Shown piece by piece: positions 13,745 to 20,934 of a stretch of DNA of 20,934 nucleotides. Positions within the stretch are counted from its first letter, which is position 1; each line of letters starts with the position of its first letter. Source of the DNA: DMER64 sp964554535 (lineage in GTDB: Bacteria > Bacteroidota > Bacteroidia > Bacteroidales > UBA932); assembly GCA_964554535.1 (NCBI GenBank), contig CAZKPB010000029.1, positions 1 to 20,934 on the forward strand, read 5' to 3'. Below the pieces are notes generated by a model. It saw nothing but the letters and a program-made list of their open reading frames with translations, ran no database searches and had not been told where the DNA came from. Made by a program: the position numbers and the translations under genes.

Positions 13745-15382
13745 ATGAAAAATGCAATCTTATCTTTTCCGCTTCCTGCCAACGAACCGGTAAAGACTTA
13801 CCTCAAAGGTTCTCCGGAAAGGACCTCCCTTGAGGCCGAACTCCAAAGACAGAGCCAAACCGTAGTGGACATTCCTTTGATTATCGGAGGCAAGGAAGTC
13901 CGCACCGGAAACATTGGTTATGTTGTAATGCCTCACGACCACAAACACATACTGGCCACCTACCATAAAGCCGGTGAAAAAGAAGTTAAAATGGCCATTG
14001 ACGCCGCCATGCAGGCCCACAAGGAGTGGGCCGACCTTGACTGGACCGTCCGTGCTTCCATTATGCTTAAAATTGCCGAGTTGCTTGCCGGCAAGTACCG
14101 CTCCGTAATCAACGCCGCCTGCATGCTGGGCCAGAGCAAAAACATCTTCCAGGCAGAAATTGACTCGGCCTGTGAGACCATAGACTTTTTCCGCTACAAC
14201 GTATCGTACGCCTCCAAAATTTACGGTTTCCAGCCCAAGAGTGCTCCCGGACAGATTAACAGCGTGGAATACAGACCTCTGGAAGGTTTTGTATTTGCTT
14301 TAAGTCCCTTTAACTTCACTTCCATTGCTTCAAACCTTACTATGTCTCCGGTACTGATGGGCAACACCACCGTCTGGAAGGCTTCTACCACCGCCATCCT
14401 CTCCAATTACTACCTGATGAAGGTATATGAAGAGGCAGGTCTCCCCGCCGGAGTAGTCAACTTCCTGTGCGGCAGCGGGGCTCTCATTGGCAAAACCATC
14501 TTTGAATCCAAAGACCTGGCCGGTGTCCACTTTACGGGTTCGTGCGCCACATTCAATACCTTGTGGAAACAGGTCGGGGAAAACCTGGGCCATTACAAAG
14601 CTTATCCTCGTCTGGTGGGAGAAACCGGAGGCAAGGACTTTATTTTTGTACATCCCAGTGCCGCCACTCAGGTTGCGGAAGTGGCCAATGCGGCGTATTG
14701 CGGGGCTTTTGAATATCAGGGGCAGAAATGTTCTGCGGCCAGCCGCATGTACATTCCCTCGTCCCTTTGGCCCGATGTGCTGGAACAGATGAAAGTCATT
14801 GACGCCAAAGTGAAGATGGGCGATGTCTGTGACCCGTCCAACTTCATCAACGCCGTGATTGACGGCACCTCGTTCAAGAACATTGTCTCCTATATAGAAT
14901 ATGCCAGACAGTCTCCGGATGCAGAGATTGTGCTGGGTGGCCAATACGACGACCGCGTGGGCTATTTTGTACGCCCCACCGTAATTTGCACAAGCAATCC
15001 CCATTTCAAATCCCTGGAAGAGGAAATTTTTGGTCCCGTGCTGACCGTATACGTATATCCCGATTCCGACGTGGAACAAGCGGTAGCCCTGTGTGACACC
15101 ACTTCTCCCTACGGACTTACCGGTGGTGTATTTGGCCGAGACCGCGTGGCCGTACAAAAAATTGCCGACGCATTACGTTATGCAGCCGGCAACTTCTATA
15201 TCAATGACAAACCCACCGGAGCGGTGGTAGGAATGCAGCCTTTTGGCGGAGCCCGTTCTTCCGGTACGGATGATAAGGCGGGAGGGGAATTCAATCTTAT
15301 CCGCTGGTCCATTCCGCGTGCCATCAAGGAAACCCTGGTGACGGCCGTGGATTACCGCTATGCCTATATGAAGGAAGATTAA
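13745..15382 (+). CDS. pruA: L-glutamate gamma-semialdehyde (1-pyrroline-5-carboxylate) dehydrogenase
   Basis: The 545-residue protein is an aldehyde dehydrogenase of the long P5CDH type found in Bacteroidetes and eukaryotes. It has an N-terminal extension before IIGGKEVRTG (46-55), the oxyanion Asn in SPFNF (N190), a nucleotide-binding FTGS stretch (263-266), general base E293 in VGETGGKD and catalytic C329 in GQKCSAASR. EEIFGPV lies near the C-terminal third. It oxidises glutamate semialdehyde, in equilibrium with P5C, to glutamate using NAD+, the final step of proline, ornithine and arginine catabolism. No proline dehydrogenase domain is fused. It follows the nucleotidyltransferase by 34 bases without a clear promoter, and is followed by a YfcC-family carrier, which fits use of basic amino acids. 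Start chosen at the first ATG, giving the expected N-terminus. Confidence 0.95.
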   Translation: MKNAILSFPLPANEPVKTYLKGSPERTSLEAELQRQSQTVVDIPLIIGGKEVRTGNIGYVVMPHDHKHILATYHKAGEKEVKMAIDAAMQAHKEWADLDWTVRASIMLKIAELLAGKYRSVINAACMLGQSKNIFQAEIDSACETIDFFRYNVSYASKIYGFQPKSAPGQINSVEYRPLEGFVFALSPFNFTSIASNLTMSPVLMGNTTVWKASTTAILSNYYLMKVYEEAGLPAGVVNFLCGSGALIGKTIFESKDLAGVHFTGSCATFNTLWKQVGENLGHYKAYPRLVGETGGKDFIFVHPSAATQVAEVANAAYCGAFEYQGQKCSAASRMYIPSSLWPDVLEQMKVIDAKVKMGDVCDPSNFINAVIDGTSFKNIVSYIEYARQSPDAEIVLGGQYDDRVGYFVRPTVICTSNPHFKSLEEEIFGPVLTVYVYPDSDVEQAVALCDTTSPYGLTGGVFGRDRVAVQKIADALRYAAGNFYINDKPTGAVVGMQPFGGARSSGTDDKAGGEFNLIRWSIPRAIKETLVTAVDYRYAYMKED

Positions 15383-15600
15383 TACACCAGAACGTCTCCG
15401 TTGGCAAACACGCAGGCGCAGTGTCCTTCATTGAGCGTAATAACCTGCATATCTTTGCCTTGCCGGTTAACCGTGTATATATGTTCCGGGCTTTGTTTAA
15501 ATATGACAAGTCCGGAATTTTTATTTAAGGTGTCGTTGTACTGCTTTTGTCAGGTATAGTCTACTTTCTCTAGCGCTTCTGACCAAGCGCGTAGGTGCAA
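15379..15600 (-). pseudogene. Possible gene remnant, convergent with pruA
   Basis: One minus-strand frame reads with coding-like composition for about 73 codons to a TAA at 15379-15381, which overlaps the pruA stop. The translation starts LHLRAWSEALEKVDYT, has one internal TGA, continues NSGLVIFKQSPEHIYTVN and ends CACVFANGDVLVY. No start codon lies in frame upstream of the internal stop. It looks like the C-terminus of a lost gene with a nonsense mutation. I do not recognise the family. It could equally be a chance open frame in non-coding DNA. Confidence 0.3.
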
Positions 15601-15605
15601 GTGGC

Positions 15606-15642
15606 GTATTTTTCATGCCCGCGTAAAAAATACCTACATTTG
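15606..15642 (+). promoter_or_regulatory. Promoter of the YfcC-family carrier with internal inverted repeat
   Basis: TACATTTG (15635-15642) exactly matches the -7 consensus and ends 27 bases before the ATG at 15670. A TTTT/TTTC stretch (15610-15614) lies at -33 spacing but is not the canonical TTTG. An 8-base perfect inverted repeat, GTATTTTT (15606-15613) and AAAAATAC (15626-15633), spans the spacer between the two elements, a placement suited to a repressor or other operator. Confidence 0.55.
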
Positions 15643-15669
15643 TTTGAATCAATTACCTGAACCACCCGT

Positions 15670-17244
15670 ATGAAAACAAAAAAGTTTCCGGATACTTATT
15701 TAATCATCTTTGCCATTATCTTGCTCTGTGCCGTGGCTACTTGGTTTGTCCCCGGCGGGGAATACGTGACGACGGATGACGGTAGCGTTACCTACAGGGA
15801 ACTTCCCGCGCAGCCCCAGACCTGGCAGGTGTTTTCAACTTTTTTTACAGGCTTTGTTAAACAGGCCGGGATTGTTGTTTTTGTACTGGTGATAGGCGGG
15901 GCTTTCTGGATTGTCAACTTGTCCAAGGCGGTGGATGTGGGTGTCCTGTCTTTTTTGGACCGGGCCAAAAAACTGGAGAAGCACAGGCTACTGAAGAAGA
16001 TAGGCGTGCACAACGTGATCATGGTGCTGATAATGTTGTTGTTCTCCCTGTTTGGCGCCGTGTTTGGGATGAGCGAGGAATGCATTGCTTTTGTGGTGAT
16101 TCTGGTGCCGCTGGCCATCTCTATGGGCTATGACTCCATAGTGGGGGTGTGTCTGGTGTATGTGGCCGCGCACGTGGGCTTTTCCGGAGCCTTTTTGAAT
16201 CCGTTTACGGTGGGTATAGCGCAGGATTTGGCCGGGTTGCCGTTGTTCAGCGGCATGGAATACCGTTTTGTCTGCTGGTGTGTGCTCAACCTGCTGCTGA
16301 TTACGTTTGTACTGTTGTATGCCGCGCGCGTAAAGAAAAATCCCCGCTCTTCCATAATGTACGAGGCCGATGAGAGCTGGCGCCGCCAGGTGGCCGAGAC
16401 TACTCAAAAAACGGAGTACTACAAGAACAAGTCTTCGTGGGTGTCGTTTGCCTTGTGTGTGACGGCCATTGCGGTGTTTACCATACGGTACGGCAAAGAT
16501 TGTGCGGTTACGCTGGGGGCCTCGCGCTTTGAAGTGCCCTGGCTGCTGCCGGCCGTCGCCGTACTGTTTGCCCTCTTTGGTATACCGGCGTTAAGGCGCT
16601 CGGTACATTTTTACGTGTTGTCGCTGTTGTGTTTCACCATAGTTTACCTTATCATCGGGGTGCTGGGCTTCGGGTGGTATCTTCCGGAAATTTCCGGGCT
16701 GTTTCTGGCGTTGGCCGTTGCCAGCGGCATAGCGGTGGGAATGTCGGGCAATCAGATAGTGAAGGAATTTCTTTCCGGGGCCCGTGATATTCTCTCGGCC
16801 GCACTGGTGATTGGGCTGGCAGCCGGAATTATTGTGATACTACAGGAAGGCAGGATAATGGACACGTTGTTGCACTCGCTGGCCGGTGCCTTGGGCAACT
16901 CGGGCAGGGCGGCCGCTCTGGGAATGATGTACGGCATTCAGACACTTATCAATCTGGTGATTCCCTCGGCCACAGCCAAGGCGGCCATCACTATGCCCAT
17001 TATGGCGCCGTTTGCCGATATTATTGGGCTCTCCCGGCAGGCTACCGTGTTGGCGTTCCAGTTTGGAGACGGATTTACCAATATGATCACCCCTACTTCG
17101 GGCGTGCTGATTGCCGTGCTGGGACTGGCGCGTATCCCTTATGCCGTCTGGGCCAAATGGGTCTGGAAATTTATTCTGGCGCTGATTGTGCTGGGACTTT
17201 TGCTGCTGTTGCCCACTGTAATGTTTCCGCTCCCCGGATTTTGA
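15670..17244 (+). CDS. YfcC-family (DcuC superfamily, PF03606) carrier, probable amino-acid transporter
   Basis: The 524-residue integral membrane protein has roughly 12 hydrophobic segments. The first is about residues 8-28, followed by a short loop with FVPGGEY typical of the family. Other hallmarks are the GMSEECIAFVVILVPL stretch, GFSGAFLNPFTVGIAQ and LPLFSGMEYR, and, near the C-terminus, NLVIPSATAKAAITMPIM and FGDGFTNMITPTSG, the family's paired re-entrant motifs. YfcC/ArcD-like members of this superfamily carry basic amino acids, peptides or dicarboxylates. The adjacent P5C dehydrogenase makes ornithine/arginine or related amino acids a sensible guess, but the substrate is not readable from sequence. 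It has its own promoter and an upstream inverted repeat. No clear terminator is seen after it. Confidence 0.9.
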   Translation: MKTKKFPDTYLIIFAIILLCAVATWFVPGGEYVTTDDGSVTYRELPAQPQTWQVFSTFFTGFVKQAGIVVFVLVIGGAFWIVNLSKAVDVGVLSFLDRAKKLEKHRLLKKIGVHNVIMVLIMLLFSLFGAVFGMSEECIAFVVILVPLAISMGYDSIVGVCLVYVAAHVGFSGAFLNPFTVGIAQDLAGLPLFSGMEYRFVCWCVLNLLLITFVLLYAARVKKNPRSSIMYEADESWRRQVAETTQKTEYYKNKSSWVSFALCVTAIAVFTIRYGKDCAVTLGASRFEVPWLLPAVAVLFALFGIPALRRSVHFYVLSLLCFTIVYLIIGVLGFGWYLPEISGLFLALAVASGIAVGMSGNQIVKEFLSGARDILSAALVIGLAAGIIVILQEGRIMDTLLHSLAGALGNSGRAAALGMMYGIQTLINLVIPSATAKAAITMPIMAPFADIIGLSRQATVLAFQFGDGFTNMITPTSGVLIAVLGLARIPYAVWAKWVWKFILALIVLGLLLLLPTVMFPLPGF

Positions 17245-17277
17245 TTTGAAATACCTAAGCCTCCCTATATTAATTAA

Positions 17278-17670
17278 TCTACATTTTGTCACATTTATGA
17301 AAAAAATTTCCGCGCCATTCCCAAGCCCGACTCCAGAGCGCTTGCCGGACTTTCAATGGGCGGGGGTCACACCATTACCGCCACACAACTCTTCCCCGGA
17401 ACGTTCAGTTACATCTGCCCGCTTAGTATGGGTATCAATGAGAACCAGCAAGGCGTGGATGAAGGATTGCAAGGCATCAAGAAGGCCGGTTACAAATTGT
17501 ACTGGATTGGATGCGGCGACGCCGACTTTACCTACAATGGCGCCTGCCTGCTGGACAAAGCCTTGACTCGTAACGGCCTGGAACATACGTTTTTTGTATC
17601 CGATGGCGGCCACACCTGGTCCAATTGGCGTAAATATCTGAATACCTTTGGTCAATTGCTGTTCAAGTAG
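17278..17670 (+). pseudogene. N-terminally truncated PF00756 esterase (carbohydrate esterase-like)
   Basis: An open frame begins after a TAA at 17275-17277. It reads YEKNFRAIPKPDSRALAGLS then MGGGHT, the nucleophile elbow G-x-S-x-G with its serine, and runs to the TAG at 17668-17670. It ends with VSDGGHTWSNWRKYL, which carries the catalytic histidine. This is the C-terminal half of a feruloyl/acetyl-xylan esterase-type alpha/beta hydrolase. The signal peptide and the first roughly 150-250 residues are missing. The ATG at 17297 is in a different frame, and the ATG at 17356 falls within the active-site motif, so no functional start exists. It precedes a broken GH115 gene, which suggests a former xylan or pectin side-chain locus. 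Confidence 0.8.
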
Positions 17671-17737
17671 TATTGACGGTAACTTTAAACGGCCGGGTGT
17701 TTCGTTGAATGCTGCATTAACGGTGGCCAACATCGGC

Positions 17738-17749
17738 TACCTTAAGGTA
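17738..17749. promoter_or_regulatory. Perfect 12-base palindrome upstream of the GH115 gene
   Basis: TACCTTAAGGTA is perfectly self-complementary. It lies about 40 bases upstream of the -7 element of the GH115 promoter, where an activator or repressor could bind. No other copy is noted in the window. Confidence 0.3.
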
Positions 17750-17763
17750 AAAGTAATAGGATG

Positions 17764-17796
17764 TTTTCTTGTAAAAAAGTCATAATTGTATCTTTG
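17764..17796 (+). promoter_or_regulatory. Promoter of the GH115 gene, possibly giving a leaderless mRNA
   Basis: TATCTTTG (17789-17796) exactly matches TAnnTTTG, with TTTT (17764-17767) at 21-base spacing as an imperfect -33. The -7 element ends only 4 bases before the ATG at 17801, so transcription would begin at or inside the start codon. The next in-frame ATG is at 17825. Confidence 0.5.
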
Positions 17797-17800
17797 AAGT

Positions 17801-20355
17801 ATGAAAACTCGTATAATCAGCTGTATGTTATGCTGCCTGCTGGCTGCATTCACCCTGCCTGCCCTGCGGGCGGCGGACCCTTTTGTCAATCAAGCCTCCG
17901 GTGGGTTTACCTGGATTGGACAGGGACAGGCCGTTCCCATTCTGGCAGACATGGCCGAGGACCCCGGCGTGCTACGGGCCATTGAGTCGTTGCGTCTTGA
18001 TGCCGTGGCGGTGACCGGTGTAACAGTCCCATTATGGGATTTGGATTGGGAAGACCACGCCCTGCTACCGGCTACCGGATCGCGCACCGTGTTGCTGATT
18101 GGCACCCTGGAGCACAACCGTTGGATTAAAGAACTGGCTTCATTGGGCCTTTTGGATGCCAAACAGCTGGAAGGCTGTACTGAAAAATACCTGCTCACCA
18201 CCATAGAATACCCGTTTGAAGGCGTAGACCAAGCCGTAGTCATTGCCGGAAGCGACAAGCGCGGAGCCATCTACGGAATCTACGAACTCAGCAATCAGAT
18301 GGGGGTCTCTCCCTGGTATTACTGGGCCGACGTGCCGCCCCGCAAAACAGACCGGGTGATTATTGCCCCGGGTACGTATACCGACGGCGAGCCCGCCGTC
18401 CGTTACCGCGGCATTTTCCTTAACGACGAGTGGCCGGCGCTGGGCAACTGGGCCACCGAAACGTTTGGCGGCCTGAACAGCAAATTCTATGAAAAAGTGT
18501 TTGAGCTGGTGCTCAGGCTTAAGGGAAACTTCATGTGGCCCGCTATGTGGAACAGCGCCTTTTACGATGACGACCCGCTCAACGGCCCGCTGGCCAATGA
18601 AATGGGAGTGGTGATGGGTACTTCGCACCACGAACCCATGGGTCAGGCCCAGCAGGACTGGAAGCGCCGCGGGACGGGAGAATGGGATTATACAAAAAAC
18701 GCTTCCGTACTCAAAAAATTCTGGCAAGAGGGAAGGAACGCTGCAAAGACTGGGAATCCGTCATTACCGTGGGGATGCGCGGTGACGGTGACCAGGCCAT
18801 GAGCGCTTCCACCAATACACAATTGTTACAAAAAATTGTGGACGACCAGCGCAAGATTATTAAAAAAGTTACAGGTAAAAAAGTTATCGAGACGCCTCAG
18901 GTATGGGCCCTGTACAAAGAAGTGCAGGATTATTTTGACCAGGGTATGCGCGTCCCGGACGACGTCACGTTGTTGCTTTGTGATGACAACTGGGGCAATG
19001 TGCGCCGTCTGCCTTCCCTGGACGGGATGGGTCATATGACATCGCGCAAGGGCGGTTACGGAATGTATTACCACTTTGACTACGTGGGAGCGCCCCGTAA
19101 TTCCAAATGGGCCAACATTACCCAGATACAGCGTACCTGGGAGCAGATGACTCTCTGCTATGAGTACGGAATACGTCAATTGTGGGTGGTGAATGTGGGC
19201 GACTTGAAGCCAATGGAATTTCCTATTGACTTCTTTATGGATATGGCCTGGAATCCGCGTCGGTTTACGGCGGACAACCTTTGGGACTATACCGTGGCCT
19301 TCTGCGAAGAACAATTCGGGGTGCCCTATGCCCGCGAAGCGGCTCGCCTGATTGACACCTATACCCGATACAACCGCCGGGTGACCCCCGAATCGCTGTC
19401 TGACCACACCTACAGCCTGACCAATTACAACGAGTGGGAACGTGTGGTGAACGACTATTCCAATCTGGAACTGGACGCTCTTATGTTGTATGACCGTTTG
19501 CCGCAGGAAGTCAAACCGGCATACAATCAACTGGTATTGTACCCTATTCAGGCCATGGCCAATCTGTACCGTATGTACTACGCGCTGGCGCAGAACAAGA
19601 CCCTGGCGGCGGCCGGCAACCCGCAGGCCGATCTGTGGGCCGACAAGGTAAATGCCTGCTATGACAGAGACTCTTTACTTACCGTACAGTTTCATACAAA
19701 ATTGAGCGGTGGCAAATGGAATCACATAATGGACCAGGTACACATTGGTTACCGCTACTGGAATGATCCTCCGGCCAACGTAAGGCCCCAGACGCAGCGC
19801 GTGGCCGCTGACAAAGCGGCCGCCCCCACAGGTAGGGTGTTCCAACCGGTTGAGGGAGCCCTGGGAATGGAAGCGGCGCACTACACCCGCAGCAAACAGG
19901 ACGTAGCGGTTACCTGGCTTGAAATCCCCAATCTGGGTCGGACGGTGTCTTCCATAACTACGTGGCCCGTTACCGACAATCCCTCAGAAATCATGTGGCT
20001 GGAGTATGATTTTGTGACCGGAAACTTTCCTGTCGCCACCGATTCCGTTACCGTATATGCCCGGTTCAGCACTACGCTCAACTTTAACGATTACAAAGGG
20101 ATGCGCTATGCGGTGAGCCTGGACGAAGGCCCGGAACAGATAGTGAACATCAACGGCAATTACCGCGGCGAGTTGGGCCGATGGCAGGCAGAACACGTGA
20201 TTACCTGCGCCACACGCCATACGCTGGACAATGAGCGCAAGGTGCACACGTTGCGTTACCGGCCGTTGGATCCCGCACTGGTGCTGCAACGTTGGATTAT
20301 TGATGCCGGAGGAATGAAGCCGTCGTTCTTTGGGCCACCGGAAATTATTCGTTAA
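17801..20355 (+). pseudogene. GH115-family (xylan alpha-glucuronidase-like) gene with a frameshift
   Basis: Two overlapping frames encode one protein. The first runs from the ATG at 17801, with a signal peptide (IISCMLCCLLAAFTLPALRA, cleaved before ADPF), then YRGIFLNDEWPALGNW (202-217), LKGNFMWPAMWNS (240-252), HHEPM (276-280) and KKFWQEG (305-311). The frame is then lost. The second resumes at 18736 with ERCKDWESVITVGMRGDGD and continues to IDAGGMKPSFFGPPE at the end. Between GGA (18731-18733) and GAA (18736-18738) only two bases remain where a codon is expected, so one base is missing at 18734-18735. Restored, the protein would be about 851 residues, normal for GH115. The rest is intact, so the lesion is recent or a sequencing/assembly error. 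No slippery heptamer is present. GH115 enzymes remove 4-O-methyl-glucuronic acid from xylan or arabinogalactan chains. Confidence 0.9.
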
Positions 20356-20423
20356 TAGGGAGCATAGAAATACGCCCGACATCCACAGCCACCTGTTGCC
20401 CTGAGTGGATGACGGGAGCGTGT

Positions 20424-20452
20424 CGTGAAAGCCGGTTCACGCTTTGTTATTT
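20424..20452 (+). terminator. Hairpin after the GH115 gene, possible terminator
   Basis: CGTGAA (20424-20429) and TTCACG (20436-20441) form a 6-base stem with loop AGCCGG, followed by CTTTGTTATTT. It lies about 70 bases after the GH115 stop. The T tract is interrupted, so strength is doubtful. Confidence 0.4.
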
Positions 20453-20487
20453 GCCTTACCTCTGCAGGCTTTAGTGTAAAATAACGC

Positions 20488-20499
20488 TCAAATATTTGA
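20488..20499. promoter_or_regulatory. Perfect palindrome TCAAATATTTGA upstream of the lipoprotein gene
   Basis: A 12-base perfectly self-complementary, AT-rich sequence centred about 46 bases upstream of the -7 element at 20540-20547. It could be an operator; an AT-rich palindrome of this size can also arise by chance. Confidence 0.25.
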
Positions 20500-20539
20500 T
20501 GATATTGGTTTTTGAATTACAGGTTAATGGATAATTGGT

Positions 20540-20547
20540 TATATTTG
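20540..20547 (+). promoter_or_regulatory. Promoter -7 element of the terminal lipoprotein gene
   Basis: TATATTTG exactly matches TAnnTTTG and ends 18 bases before the ATG at 20566. The nearest TTTG upstream (20511-20514) is 25 bases away, longer than usual, so the -33 element is weak or absent. It argues against starting the gene at the earlier in-frame ATGs (20512, 20527), which lie upstream of this element. Confidence 0.5.
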
Positions 20548-20565
20548 TCTTTAATAACACCTCGC

Positions 20566-20862
20566 ATGAAATTCAAAATCTTTTTTTCTGTGGTTCTACT
20601 GCTCGTTGTAACTTCTTGCGGAAACCCCAAAGACTTTGTCTATTTTCAAACTGCTTATCCTAGTGTGTTTAACAGCGCGGTGGAACATCCCATCAACACC
20701 ATCAAGCCTTCCAAACCCGAACTGGCGGTGCCGTACAATTTCTTCAGCGTTATGAACCGTGAAGAGCTGGCGCGTTTAGAGGGAGGAAGTGATGTCCGAC
20801 CCTGTGGTTACGGCTATGTCAAGACGTACGTCCAAGCTTATGGTTATCGTAATAATTCTTAA
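20566..20862 (+). CDS. Short lipoprotein with a polysaccharide-export-like N-terminus
   Basis: Numbering is from the ATG at 20566, giving 98 residues. A lipoprotein signal peptide (MKFKIFFSVVLLLVVTSC) places the lipidated Cys at 18, followed by GNPKDFVYFQ. That segment closely resembles the start of Bacteroidetes capsule/exopolysaccharide export lipoproteins (BexD/Wza type, PF02563), which usually read C-x-x-PKDIVYFQ and are about 260 residues long. Here the protein stops after about 80 mature residues. The rest (SVFNSAVEHP...KTYVQAYGYRNNS) has no motif I recognise. It may be an unrelated small lipoprotein, a truncated or frameshifted export gene, or an accessory protein. A longer reading from 20512 would put an 18-residue non-signal extension ahead of the signal peptide and is rejected. 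Confidence 0.7.
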   Translation: MKFKIFFSVVLLLVVTSCGNPKDFVYFQTAYPSVFNSAVEHPINTIKPSKPELAVPYNFFSVMNREELARLEGGSDVRPCGYGYVKTYVQAYGYRNNS

Positions 20863-20934
20863 TTACTACTGATGCGTTTAAATTTTAAAATAAAGTAAGT
20901 TCATTGACATCTTGATTTTGAATGAGTGGTTGGG

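Noticed and set aside
14330..15157. Minus-strand open frame of about 275 codons opposite pruA
   Set aside because: It is a shadow of a fully conserved aldehyde dehydrogenase and begins and ends without gene signals.
15522..15617. 31-codon minus-strand ORF starting MKNTPLAPTRLVRS
   Set aside because: Very short, no promoter or ribosome-binding signal, and it overlaps the carrier promoter region; a chance frame is more likely.
18728..18740. Programmed -1 ribosomal frameshift in the GH115 gene
   Set aside because: No X-XXY-YYZ slippery heptamer in the zero frame and no obvious downstream pseudoknot; a missing base explains the break more simply.
1..20934. CRISPR arrays, tRNA or rRNA genes, insertion sequence ends
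   Set aside because: No regularly spaced repeat array, no tRNA cloverleaf or rRNA-like segment and no transposase were recognised. The only long repeat is the pair at 106-230 and 2124-2258, which is explained by gene remnants.

Overview
The window looks chromosomal and comes from a member of the Bacteroidota, most likely Bacteroidales. Four things point there. Several genes are preceded by the Bacteroidetes-type -7 element TAnnTTTG, sometimes with a -33 TTTG about 20 bases upstream, and have no obvious Shine-Dalgarno sequence. The hybrid-cluster protein sits divergent to a Crp/Fnr regulator. The pyrroline-5-carboxylate dehydrogenase is the long form. There are remnants of a GH115 / carbohydrate-esterase type polysaccharide locus. 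Species cannot be assigned by eye.

Left edge (1-2353): an AT-rich stretch with one intact AAA+ ATPase of the DUF4143 type on the minus strand (399-1859). It is flanked by two diverged copies of a roughly 125-135 base segment. Both copies encode the same decayed C-terminus, and the second is joined to a decayed nuclease-like core, so they are dead relatives of the same broad ATPase family.

2354-8761: a six-gene minus-strand unit transcribed from a well-matched promoter at 8730-8761. In order it encodes a TolC-like outer-membrane channel, a MacA-like lipoprotein adaptor, a MacB-like ATPase, a MacB-like permease, a LytS/YehU-type histidine kinase and a LytTR response regulator. This reads as a tripartite efflux/export pump with its own two-component system. 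A direct repeat with a 21-base period upstream of the promoter is a candidate LytTR binding site.

8820-9264 is a pseudogene of a neutral zinc metallopeptidase (YpfJ type), with two internal deletions and three reading frames. 9284-12314 (minus) holds a secreted M20 amidohydrolase and hcp, the hybrid-cluster protein of nitrosative stress. Divergent from hcp is a Crp/Fnr-type regulator (12432-13097). A perfect 14-base palindrome between them is placed to serve both promoters. The regulator carries an unusual N-terminal C-x2-C-x2-C cluster.

13158-17244 (plus): a small ANT(2'')/Lnu-like nucleotidyltransferase, L-glutamate gamma-semialdehyde dehydrogenase and a YfcC-family carrier, plausibly serving amino-acid uptake and catabolism. 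17278-20355 is a decaying glycan-degradation segment: an N-terminally truncated PF00756 esterase, then a GH115-family gene broken by an apparent one-base deletion. The window ends with a short lipoprotein whose start resembles polysaccharide-export lipoproteins.

I do not see a convincing wholly new system. The most interesting items are the hcp/regulator control region, the self-regulated pump operon, the ATPase-remnant repeat island and the cluster of broken genes.
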